Positions 25,128 to 32,890 of a stretch of DNA of 40,212 nt are shown in pieces (position 1 is the stretch's first letter; each line of letters begins with the position of its first letter). The notes under the pieces were generated by a model that worked only from the letters and a program-made list of their open reading frames with translations, did no database searches and had not been told where the DNA came from. The translations under genes and the position numbers were made by a program. The DNA lies in the NCBI GenBank assembly GCA_964553325.1, contig CAZKKI010000031.1:1-40212 (forward strand), given 5' to 3'. The stretch comes from BMS3ABIN04 sp964553325. Its GTDB lineage: Bacteria > Bacteroidota > Ignavibacteria > Ignavibacteriales > Melioribacteraceae.

Positions 25128-25997
25128 TTAATTGTTTCCTAGAATGATAGGTAAACCGTCTTTGCCGGAGCCGATTACAACCACTTTCGTATTAGGTGAG
25201 TTTGCCAGTTTTTCCGTTGCTTCAATTCCCTTCCATTTAAGCAAGTTTGTGTTAATTCCTTCCGAAACGATTCTTTGAAAATCCCTAATACCTTCGGCTT
25301 CAATTCGTTTTCTTTCCGCTTCTTGTCGTTCTTTGTTAAGTACGAACGTCATTCGTTGACTTTCTTGTTCGGCTTGAAGCTTTTCCGTAATCGATTGTGT
25401 TAATCGTGCGGGAAGGATAATCTGTCGCATCGGTGCCCGTTCAATTACAATTCCTCTCGGTCCAACCAAGCTATCGAGCTCTTGCGTAATTTCCGTTGCC
25501 AGCTTTTCTCTCGATGCGGTGTAAAGCGCCTTTGCCTCATATTTTGCCGTAACGCCTCTTACTACCGAACGGAATTGAGGGATTAAAATTATTTGCGTGT
25601 AATTTGGTCCGACCGTCTTATAAATCTCGTTAGCTTTATCGGGATTAAGTTTGTATAGCAGACTTATTTCGAGTTGAATCGGCAATCCCTCTTTCGAAGG
25701 AACATTCATCTCTTCTTTAATTTCTTGAGTTTTAATATTAAACTTCACTACTTTTGCCAACGGGTTAACCAAGTTAACACCCGATTTCAATGTATTATCG
25801 CTTACTTTTCCGAAGAAATCCACAACGCCCACCATTCCGGCCGGCACAACCGTAAACATTTGTGCAATCGCTATTACTAAAGCGGCAAAAGCAACCAAGC
25901 CGGTAAAAGCCATTTCTTGTTTTCTATTAGTTTTCTTTAGATTTAAGAAAGCCGCAAACGCAATTATTGCGACGAGAATCGCCACTATGAAAATCAT
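25128..25997 (-). CDS. Prohibitin-like SPFH/band 7 membrane protein
   Basis: This is a 289-residue protein with two N-terminal hydrophobic segments (about 2-19 and 30-52). The second leads into the SPFH domain (about 55-220), with VVPAGMVGVVDFFGKVSDNT and the helical repeat EKLQAEQESQRMTFVLNKER typical of the prohibitin/stomatin coiled region. Members form large ring assemblies and organise membrane domains or regulate proteases such as FtsH. The start is preceded by a strong GGAGGT. It lies 31 bases after deoA and 21 before the DUF971 gene. No NfeD partner is present, which argues for prohibitin rather than slipin type. Confidence 0.92.
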   Translation of the reverse strand: MIFIVAILVAIIAFAAFLNLKKTNRKQEMAFTGLVAFAALVIAIAQMFTVVPAGMVGVVDFFGKVSDNTLKSGVNLVNPLAKVVKFNIKTQEIKEEMNVPSKEGLPIQLEISLLYKLNPDKANEIYKTVGPNYTQIILIPQFRSVVRGVTAKYEAKALYTASREKLATEITQELDSLVGPRGIVIERAPMRQIILPARLTQSITEKLQAEQESQRMTFVLNKERQEAERKRIEAEGIRDFQRIVSEGINTNLLKWKGIEATEKLANSPNTKVVVIGSGKDGLPIILGNN

Positions 25998-26028
25998 TTC
26001 AACCTCCGTTATTTGTTATTATTAAAAC

Positions 26029-27333
26029 TTAATCTATTATTTTTTTTATCAATTTTATTCGTGCCGGTTTAGTTTGGGATATCGAAACCGATTCCAAAAT
26101 TAATTTTCTTGCGGTTTCAATTCCATCTTTACTATCAGAAAAAACTTCGGCTATAATATCTTTCTTTTTGACTTTGTTACCTAATTTTATGTTAAAAATA
26201 ATTCCCGCTTTAGGATCGATTTTGTCTTCCTTAGTTTTTCTGCCTGCACCAAGCTCGAGAGCGGCAATTCCGATTTTGTATGTATCTATTTTTTCGGCAT
26301 AACCCGCTTTCTCGGAAAATATTTTGAGGCGATGTTTGCTTACCGGGTATTTCTCGGGATTCTTAATATAAAATACATTTCCGTTCTGAGCTTCGACAAT
26401 TTCAAGAAATTTTTCAAATGCTTTACCAGACCTAATCATTTCTTTCGAAAGTGCTATTCCTTGTTGTAAAGAGTCGACTTTTTTCCCTAAAAGCAACATG
26501 GCGCCGGAAAGATTTAAAGATAATTCCAATAAATCGTTAACCTTTTCACCTCGTAAAACTTTAATGCTTTCATATACTTCAAACCAGTTCCCGATGTAAT
26601 TCCCAAGGGGTTGATTCATATCGGTTATAAATGCAATAACTTTTTTGTTAAAATTTTTGGCGGTGTTGATTAATGAGTTTGCTAGATTAAGCGCATCGGT
26701 TTTCTTTTTCATAAAAGCACCTGAGCCGGTTTTAACATCCAGTACCAAACCGTCGATTCCTTCGGCAAGTTTTTTACTCATAATGCTTGCCGTTATAAAA
26801 GGTATAGATTCAACAGTACCGGTAACATCGCGTAAAGAGTAGATCAGTTTATCGGCCGGAGCAATATCTTTTGTTTGACCGATTAAAACAGCACCGATTT
26901 TTTTTAGATTTCGTTTATAATCCCTTAATGAAAGGTTAACATTAAATCCGGGTATGGCTTCCAGTTTATCCAGTGTTCCGCCGGTATGACCCAAACCTCT
27001 TCCGGAAATCATCGGAACATTAACTCCAGCGGCGGCAACAATGGGCGCAATAATCAACGAAGTTTTGTCTCCCACCCCACCGGTTGAATGTTTGTCGATT
27101 TTTGTTCCCGCTATATCCGATAAATCCAATACCTTTCCGCTGTATAGCATCGAATTGGTAAGTGCCGAGGTTTCTCGTTTATTTAAGCCGTTCAGAAATG
27201 CCGCCATCAGAAAAGCGGAGAATTGATAGTCGGGTATTTTTTTCCTTGTATAATTTTCAACAAGAAATGAAATTTCGTCGCCTGTTAATGTTTTTCCGTC
27301 GCGTTTCTTTTTGATTAATTCTACTGTGTTCAT
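26029..27333 (-). CDS. deoA: Pyrimidine-nucleoside/thymidine phosphorylase
   Basis: This is a 434-residue enzyme that splits thymidine, and possibly uridine, into base and (deoxy)ribose-1-phosphate for nucleoside salvage. The phosphate and nucleoside site signature is DKHSTGGVGDKTSLI (about 81-95), followed by SGRGLGHTGGTLDKLEAIPG (about 110-129). Further contacts occur at LRDVTGTVESIPFITASIMS. The length fits the family of about 430-440. It is the first gene of a three-gene minus-strand unit. A 140-base divergent intergenic region separates it from pepT; no convincing -7 motif faces deoA there. Confidence 0.95.
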   Translation of the reverse strand: MNTVELIKKKRDGKTLTGDEISFLVENYTRKKIPDYQFSAFLMAAFLNGLNKRETSALTNSMLYSGKVLDLSDIAGTKIDKHSTGGVGDKTSLIIAPIVAAAGVNVPMISGRGLGHTGGTLDKLEAIPGFNVNLSLRDYKRNLKKIGAVLIGQTKDIAPADKLIYSLRDVTGTVESIPFITASIMSKKLAEGIDGLVLDVKTGSGAFMKKKTDALNLANSLINTAKNFNKKVIAFITDMNQPLGNYIGNWFEVYESIKVLRGEKVNDLLELSLNLSGAMLLLGKKVDSLQQGIALSKEMIRSGKAFEKFLEIVEAQNGNVFYIKNPEKYPVSKHRLKIFSEKAGYAEKIDTYKIGIAALELGAGRKTKEDKIDPKAGIIFNIKLGNKVKKKDIIAEVFSDSKDGIETARKLILESVSISQTKPARIKLIKKIID

Positions 27334-27378
27334 TTAAAATCCGGATTTTGTTAAAATATAAGGTAATTATTTAATGCA

Positions 27379-27386
27379 TATCTTTG
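27379..27386 (+). promoter_or_regulatory. -7 promoter element (TATCTTTG) for the pepT operon
   Basis: TATCTTTG matches TAnnTTTG and would place transcription initiation near 27393, about 80 bases before the pepT ATG. A TTTTG lies 28 bases upstream, too far for a standard -33 element. The start would coincide with the first inverted repeat of the adjacent operator. Confidence 0.45.
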
Positions 27387-27392
27387 TATGTT

Positions 27393-27429
27393 TGAAACTG
27401 AGTTTGATATTGAAACTCATTTTCAATAT
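27393..27429. promoter_or_regulatory. Tandem 7-1-7 inverted repeats, Fur-family-like operator
   Basis: Two palindromes sit 18 bases centre to centre. TGAAACT-G-AGTTTGA (27393-27407) has 6 of 7 symmetric pairs. TGAAACT-C-ATTTTCA (27411-27425) is embedded in a perfect 9-bp inverted repeat ATATTGAAA-N5-TTTCAATAT (27407-27429). The second matches the Fur 7-1-7 core TGATAATnATTATCA at 11 of 14 positions. Placement over the predicted transcription start suggests repression of pepT. The regulator is not encoded in the window, and its identity (Fur, Zur, PerR or unrelated) is inference. Confidence 0.45.
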
Positions 27430-27473
27430 TATTGACTACAAAATAAATAAATATCCAAAACTTTGAGGTAAAA

Positions 27474-28718
27474 ATGTTCGATGAAAATTATAAGTTCACA
27501 TGTGTCGACCGATTCCTAAAATATGTTAAATACGACACACAATCAAATGAGGAATCGGAAACTTTTCCGAGCGATCCAAAACAATTGGAATTATCGAAAG
27601 AGTTGGTTAAAGAGCTGAAAGAAATCGGATTGGAAGATGCACACATGGATGAATGGGGATACGTAATGGCAACTCTTCCTTCCAATACCGATAAGGATGT
27701 TCCGGTAATCGGTTTTATTGCTCATGTCGATACTTCTCCGGCGGTAAGCGGTAAGGATGTAAAACCGAAAATTCATAAAAATTACCAAGGCGGCGATATT
27801 GTATTGGAAAACGGTAAAGTAATTGAAGCCGCAAGCAATCCGGAACTAAAAGATATGATTGGGTTCGATATTATTACGACCGACGGAACGACTTTATTGG
27901 GTGCAGACGACAAAGCTGGCATTGCCGAAATTATGGATGCAATGAACTATCTGGTTACTCACCCGGAAGTTAAACATGGAACGATTAAAGTTTGTTTTAC
28001 TCCCGACGAAGAGGTCGGCAGAGGCACCGAGCACTTCGATGTGAAAAAGTTCGGCGCCAAATACGCATACACAATCGACGGGGGAACAAGAGGCGAGGTT
28101 GAAACAGAAACTTTTAGTGCGGATGCGGTTAATATTGATTTTATCGGACGAAACGTGCATCCGGGTTATGCAAAAGGTAAAATGATTAACTCGATTAAAA
28201 TGGCGGGACATTTTCTCGAACTGTTACCGAAAGACCGGTTATCTCCGGAAACAACCGAAGGACGGGAAGGTTACGTTCACCCGGTTTCTGTTAACGGTAA
28301 CGAAGAAAAAACCACGCTGAAATTCATAATTCGTGATTTTGTTGATGAAAAATTGAAGGAATATGAAGATTTCCTGAAAGAATTAACCGACAAAACAGTT
28401 GAGGCTTTCCCGGGTTCTTCTTCCGAGTTCAAAGTAATCGAACAATATCGAAATATGAAAAATATACTCGACCAACATCCGCAAGTGGAAGAATTTGCTT
28501 TGGAAGCTTTGCGCAGATTAGGTATTAAACCCATTCAATCCGCAATTAGAGGCGGAACAGACGGATCGAGATTAAGTTATATGGGCTTACCGACTCCGAA
28601 TCTTTTTGCCGGCGGCCATAATTTTCATGCGGTTACTGAATATGTTGCAATTCAAGATATGGAAGCGGCAACACAAATGATTGTTACTTTAATTCAAGTT
28701 TGGGAAGAAAAATCATAA
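27474..28718 (+). CDS. pepT: Peptidase T (tripeptide aminopeptidase)
   Basis: This is a 414-residue zinc aminopeptidase of family M20B that removes N-terminal residues from tripeptides in the cytoplasm. Metal and catalytic residues are His84 and Asp86 (AHVDTSPA), bridging Asp145 (GADDKAGIAE), Glu179/Glu180 (FTPDEEVGRGTEHFD), the TIDGG Asp and the C-terminal GGHNFHAVTE His. Full length fits PepT (about 408-414). TTGAGGTA lies upstream of the ATG. It is the first gene of a two-gene operon with an acyl-CoA ligase 28 bases downstream, preceded by a Fur-like operator. Confidence 0.95.
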   Translation: MFDENYKFTCVDRFLKYVKYDTQSNEESETFPSDPKQLELSKELVKELKEIGLEDAHMDEWGYVMATLPSNTDKDVPVIGFIAHVDTSPAVSGKDVKPKIHKNYQGGDIVLENGKVIEAASNPELKDMIGFDIITTDGTTLLGADDKAGIAEIMDAMNYLVTHPEVKHGTIKVCFTPDEEVGRGTEHFDVKKFGAKYAYTIDGGTRGEVETETFSADAVNIDFIGRNVHPGYAKGKMINSIKMAGHFLELLPKDRLSPETTEGREGYVHPVSVNGNEEKTTLKFIIRDFVDEKLKEYEDFLKELTDKTVEAFPGSSSEFKVIEQYRNMKNILDQHPQVEEFALEALRRLGIKPIQSAIRGGTDGSRLSYMGLPTPNLFAGGHNFHAVTEYVAIQDMEAATQMIVTLIQVWEEKS

Positions 28719-28746
28719 ATAACAATCAATAATAAATAATGTTAAA

Positions 28747-30438
28747 ATGTTAGAACTAAAAAAATTAACATTCGACGAAGTTGTTAGCGGAGCCGTGGAA
28801 AAATACGGTGAAGATCTTGCGCTTTCGAAAATTACCGGCGAGGGTTTGACTTATGCCGAAATAGGGGAAAAAGTTAAATCCGTTTCCGCATTTTTAAGCG
28901 AAAAAGGAATACAAAAAGGCGACCGCGTTGCATTAATCGGCGAAAACCAACCCAATTGGGGTATCGCTTATTTGTCAATTACTTCGATGGGAGCGGTTGT
29001 CGTTCCTATCATGACGGAATTTTCCTCCACGGAAGTGCATCATATCATCCGGCATTCCGGCAGTAAAGCCGTATTCGTTTCTTCCAAACTTTACGAGAAG
29101 GTGGAAAACTGCGACTATGAAAATGTAGTTGCTATAATATTAATTGATGATTTTTCCGTTGTTCCTCCGAAAACCACCACCGCGTTCCTAAAAGAAGTGA
29201 TAAAAAGCGGGAAGAAAGAATTCGAAAAAATAAAAGCCGCTGCCTACCGGTTAATAAAAAAAGATTACGATCAAATTAAAGAAGACGACTTGGCTTCAAT
29301 TGTTTATACATCGGGTACAACGGGACATTCGAAAGGGGTTATGCTTACGCATAAAAATATAATTTACGATGCCATTGCAACTTTGAAAATGGTTACCATT
29401 ACACCGGAAGACAGACTTCTTTCCATATTGCCATTAGCGCATACGTTTGAATGTACGCTCGGATTTGTTACTCCGTTAATGGCGGGCGCAAAGGTGTATT
29501 ATTTGGATAGACCGCCTACCGCATCGGCGCTGTTGCCTGCAATGGCAAAAGTAAAACCGACGATTATTTTATCCGTTCCTCTTGTGATCGAGAAGATTTA
29601 TAAAATGAGAGTATTGCCGGAGCTTACTAAAAAACCGGTAGTTAAAACTTTGTATAAATTTTCTCCCGTTCGTAAGCAATTACATAAAATTGCGGGTAAA
29701 AAACTTATTAAAACTTTCGGCGGCGAATTGCGTTTATTCCCGATCGGTGGCGCGGCACTTGCTTATGACGTTGAAAAATTCTTGCGCGAAGCCGGATTTC
29801 CTTATGCAATCGGTTACGGTCTTACCGAAACATCTCCCGTTGTTACGGGCGACGATAATTTTAATACTAAGTTCAGAGCAAGCGGCAGAGCCTTGGAAGG
29901 TATGGAAGTTAAAATCGATAATCCCGATCCGGAAACCGGTGAAGGCGAAGTTTTAATTAAAGGACCGAATGTTATGAAGGGTTATTACAAGGATCCCGAA
30001 ACAACGAAATCCGTTTTTACTGAAGACGGTTGGTTTAAATCCGGCGACCTCGGCTACTTGGATGAAGAAGGTTACTTGTTTATTCGCGGAAGATCTAAAA
30101 ATGTAATTATAGGTCCGAACGGGAAGAATATTTATCCCGAACAAATTGAAGGTGTAATTAACGATTTACCTTATGTTTTAGAATCGCTGGTTTATGAAAA
30201 AGACGGGAAATTAATTGCAAAAGTGCATTTGAATTACGAAGAATTGGACGAAGAATTTAATTTGCACGGTATACCCGAGCCGGAAGCGAGAAAAAAAATT
30301 CAATCGATACTCGATTCCGTAATGAAAAAGACTAACGAGAAAGTTTCTTCGTTTTCCAGAATCAGCGCAATAGTTGAACAACCCGAACCGTTCGAGAAAA
30401 CACCGACGAAAAAAATTAAGCGGTACTTGTATATTTGA
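28747..30438 (+). CDS. Long-chain acyl-CoA ligase (AMP-forming)
   Basis: This is a 563-residue member of the ANL adenylating superfamily. The ATP-binding P-loop is YTSGTTGHSKGVMLTH (about 187-202). The A5 block is GYGLTETSPVV, and the A7/A8 hinge is DGWFKSGDLGYLDEEGYLFI followed by GRSKNVI. The C-terminal PTKKIKRYLY Lys completes the active site. It activates fatty acids to acyl-CoA for beta-oxidation or lipid synthesis, and resembles the FAA1-type ligases common in this phylum. The ribosome site is weak. It lies 28 bases after pepT and is followed by the strongest terminator in the window, so it closes the operon. Confidence 0.92.
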   Translation: MLELKKLTFDEVVSGAVEKYGEDLALSKITGEGLTYAEIGEKVKSVSAFLSEKGIQKGDRVALIGENQPNWGIAYLSITSMGAVVVPIMTEFSSTEVHHIIRHSGSKAVFVSSKLYEKVENCDYENVVAIILIDDFSVVPPKTTTAFLKEVIKSGKKEFEKIKAAAYRLIKKDYDQIKEDDLASIVYTSGTTGHSKGVMLTHKNIIYDAIATLKMVTITPEDRLLSILPLAHTFECTLGFVTPLMAGAKVYYLDRPPTASALLPAMAKVKPTIILSVPLVIEKIYKMRVLPELTKKPVVKTLYKFSPVRKQLHKIAGKKLIKTFGGELRLFPIGGAALAYDVEKFLREAGFPYAIGYGLTETSPVVTGDDNFNTKFRASGRALEGMEVKIDNPDPETGEGEVLIKGPNVMKGYYKDPETTKSVFTEDGWFKSGDLGYLDEEGYLFIRGRSKNVIIGPNGKNIYPEQIEGVINDLPYVLESLVYEKDGKLIAKVHLNYEELDEEFNLHGIPEPEARKKIQSILDSVMKKTNEKVSSFSRISAIVEQPEPFEKTPTKKIKRYLYI

Positions 30439-30453
30439 GAATTTATTTGTCTG

Positions 30454-30479
30454 AAACCGGGTCAAGAACCCGGTTTTTT
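30454..30479 (+). terminator. Intrinsic terminator after the acyl-CoA ligase gene
   Basis: AAACCGGGT (30454-30462), loop CAAGA and ACCCGGTTT (30468-30476) form a 9-bp stem followed by a T run (30474-30479). It begins 16 bases after the ligase stop. It also stands 6 bases from the end of the convergent ABC permease gene and may work weakly in that direction. Confidence 0.85.
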
Positions 30480-30484
30480 CATAT

Positions 30485-31753
30485 TTACCCGCTATACTTC
30501 AGCCATTGAACAACTTCATTCCATTTCGGTTTTTTTCCGGTCTTCAAAATCCCTACACGGTAAATTTTTGCGGAAAGCCAAAATACTCCGAACATTGTTA
30601 AAAGGTTTATGACCGAGGCAATAATTATTTCAATTACCGGTACTTCGGTTATCGACATTCGTGCAGGCATAACCATTAGTGAACCGAAGGGAACCAACGA
30701 TACTATTTTGGCAATCGGGCTTGTCGGATTGCTTGGCAATGAAATGGCTACGAAAAACGGAATCATTATCAACATCATTATAGGCCAAATACCCGATTGA
30801 GCATCCTGGTCGTTATCGAAGATTGCCCCGACCATTGCAAATAATCCGAGAAATGTTATTAATCCGACAAAGAAGTTGAAAAGAAAATAAAAAACGTAAG
30901 ATAACTTCATCGAAAAAATAAATTCTTCCGGAAGTGTAAACCAGCTTGTCGATATTACTAAAATTAGAGGCGATAACCAAATTGCCATTTGTGCCAAGCC
31001 CGTTATTCCGGTTCCTAAAATTTTTCCTACCATTAATTCGAGCGGATTTACGGACGATAGAAGTACTTCGACTATTCGATTTGTCTTTTCGGCAACTACC
31101 GAGCGCATCATCATCGTACCGAGAAAAATCAAGCTGAAGTAGAGCAAAAAGGTTAACAAAAACGAAACAACCAAATTCCCGTAACCCTCTTTTTCAACTC
31201 CAAGTTCTCTTGAAATTCGGAACGAGTTAAAATCGATTCCTTTGCTTAAATATTTTATGTCTTTGCTGGAAATTAATTTGTTGCCGAAGTATAAATCGAC
31301 TAAAACGGAGTTGATAATTCCCTCAATTTTTTTAAAAACAATGCTGTTATTCGGATTTTTAGAAAAGTATTCAACATTCTTGTTTTGAAGCGCCGTTTCG
31401 GGAATATAAACCACACCGGTCAGCTTTTCTTCCAAAAGATCTTTTCGTACCGAGTTTAAAAATAATGCGAATTCTTCTTCGCCCATTGTTTTAAAATCGA
31501 TTTTGTAATATCCTTTTTTCACGAAAGGTTGTTCAAGAAACTCATCTTGCATCTTTTTTGTTATTTGTTCGGTTTCCGAAACGATAACGAGCGTTGTATT
31601 TTCGTCTCCTTCATATGTCATCACAAGCGTTTGAAAACCAAGCATAACAAACATCAGAAGGGGAATGAGTAAAGTCATAAAAATGAACGTCTTTGAAAAT
31701 AATTTTTCCCGTAGTTCGCGTTTCATTACCGCAACGGTTCTGTAATTAAACAT
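30485..31753 (-). CDS. ABC-2 type transporter permease (NatB/YhaP-like)
   Basis: This is a 422-residue inner-membrane protein. It has one N-terminal helix (about 22-45), a large extracytoplasmic loop (about 46-200) and five to six C-terminal helices (about 205-405), including FLGTMMMRSVVAEKTNRIVE and LLSSVNPLELMVGKILG, the conserved ABC-2 coupling segment. This is the architecture of the sodium-exporter subunit NatB and related YhaP proteins. Substrate is uncertain; drug, sodium or lipoprotein-related export are possible. Its start overlaps the end of the ATPase gene by 8 bases. Confidence 0.9.
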   Translation of the reverse strand: MFNYRTVAVMKRELREKLFSKTFIFMTLLIPLLMFVMLGFQTLVMTYEGDENTTLVIVSETEQITKKMQDEFLEQPFVKKGYYKIDFKTMGEEEFALFLNSVRKDLLEEKLTGVVYIPETALQNKNVEYFSKNPNNSIVFKKIEGIINSVLVDLYFGNKLISSKDIKYLSKGIDFNSFRISRELGVEKEGYGNLVVSFLLTFLLYFSLIFLGTMMMRSVVAEKTNRIVEVLLSSVNPLELMVGKILGTGITGLAQMAIWLSPLILVISTSWFTLPEEFIFSMKLSYVFYFLFNFFVGLITFLGLFAMVGAIFDNDQDAQSGIWPIMMLIMIPFFVAISLPSNPTSPIAKIVSLVPFGSLMVMPARMSITEVPVIEIIIASVINLLTMFGVFWLSAKIYRVGILKTGKKPKWNEVVQWLKYSG

Positions 31754-32672
31754 GTTTTACTTCCTTATTGTTTTCATCTTGACCCGCCAATTCAACAAAT
31801 ATTTCGTGCAGAGTAATATCGTTAGCATCAAACTTTTTAATTTTAACGTTATTTTCGATTAATAATTTCAGGATTTCCTGCGTTTTCGATTCGTCCGTTA
31901 CTTTGATTCCGGTCGAATTTCCGAAATCGGTAATTTTCTCGACGAACGGATGATTTTGTAGAAAGGAAATATCACCCTCGTAAATTAAATTTATGTTTCG
32001 CTTCCCGAAACGTTGTTTTATTTCGCCGAGTTGGCCGTTCAAAATAATTTTACCGTGATCAATCATGGCAATATGATCGCACAATCTTTCCGCAAAATCC
32101 ATTAAATGCGTAGAAAGAATGATGACTTTTCCATCTTTCTTTTTTTCCGAAATAATATCGACAAGCAAATTGGTATTTATCGGATCCAATCCCGAAAACG
32201 GCTCATCGAGAATTATGAATTCCGGGTCGTGCAAAATTGTGGTTATGAATTGGACTTTTTGTTGATTACCCTTCGAAAGGTCTTCGATTTTACTTTGTTT
32301 TCTGTCGCTCAACTCGAATTTTTCCAAATATTCTTCGGCTTTTTTCTCTATCTCTTTTCCTTTTTTACCTTTGAGTTCGGCGAAATATAGTAACGTTTCC
32401 ATCACTTTCATTTTTTTATATAAGCCGCGTTCTTCGGGTAAATAACCGACTTTGTTCTTAAATTCTTGCCCGACTTTGGTTCCCCTTAAAACGACCTCGC
32501 CGTTATCGGGAACATAAATTCCCATCATCATTCTGATTGTAGTGGTTTTACCAGCACCGTTTCTGCCGATTAGTCCGAAAATCGATCCTTCCGGAACATT
32601 GAAAGAGGCATTATCTACCGCTGTTAGTCCGTTGAAATTTTTGGTTAGGTTTTTTACTTCTAATGCGTACAT
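31746..32672 (-). CDS. ABC transporter ATP-binding protein (NatA/YhaQ-like)
   Basis: This is a 308-residue ATPase subunit. Walker A is GRNGAGKTTTIR (about 37-48), the signature is LSKGNQQKVQ (about 134-143), Walker B with the catalytic Glu is FIILDEPFSGLDP (about 154-166) and the switch His is in STHLMD. The LSKGN form of the signature plus a C-terminal extension of about 80 residues (after residue 220, DUF4162-like) is typical of the NatA/YhaQ group. It is the first gene of the pair with the permease. A TACCTTTG element lies just upstream, giving a very short leader. Confidence 0.93.
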   Translation of the reverse strand: MYALEVKNLTKNFNGLTAVDNASFNVPEGSIFGLIGRNGAGKTTTIRMMMGIYVPDNGEVVLRGTKVGQEFKNKVGYLPEERGLYKKMKVMETLLYFAELKGKKGKEIEKKAEEYLEKFELSDRKQSKIEDLSKGNQQKVQFITTILHDPEFIILDEPFSGLDPINTNLLVDIISEKKKDGKVIILSTHLMDFAERLCDHIAMIDHGKIILNGQLGEIKQRFGKRNINLIYEGDISFLQNHPFVEKITDFGNSTGIKVTDESKTQEILKLLIENNVKIKKFDANDITLHEIFVELAGQDENNKEVKHV

Positions 32673-32689
32673 GTCACTTTTTTTTATGA

Positions 32690-32697
32690 CAAAGGTA
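32690..32697 (-). promoter_or_regulatory. -7 promoter element (TACCTTTG) for the ABC exporter
   Basis: TACCTTTG on the minus strand fits TAnnTTTG and ends 17 bases before the ATPase start codon, so the leader would be about ten bases. No -33 TTG is visible at the right distance. Confidence 0.35.
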
Positions 32698-32813
32698 ATG
32701 AATTTAATATTATTAAACAGAAATCTATTATAAATTGCAGAATTTGGACGAATGTAAAATCTGGTGATTCTTCAAAATTATTTATTTTTAAAAATTTCAC
32801 ATAACAAAAAAAA

Positions 32814-32821
32814 TAGTTTTG
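32814..32821 (+). promoter_or_regulatory. -7 promoter element (TAGTTTTG) for the sodium/solute symporter
   Basis: TAGTTTTG fits TAnnTTTG and lies 69 bases upstream of the symporter ATG, in a very AT-rich stretch. No clear -33 TTG is seen, so this could be a chance match. Confidence 0.35.
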
Positions 32822-32890
32822 TGATATGTTTTAAGATAAAAAATTCTATTTTTTATAGTCATTTATTCCGATCAAACCTTTGAGGAACTT

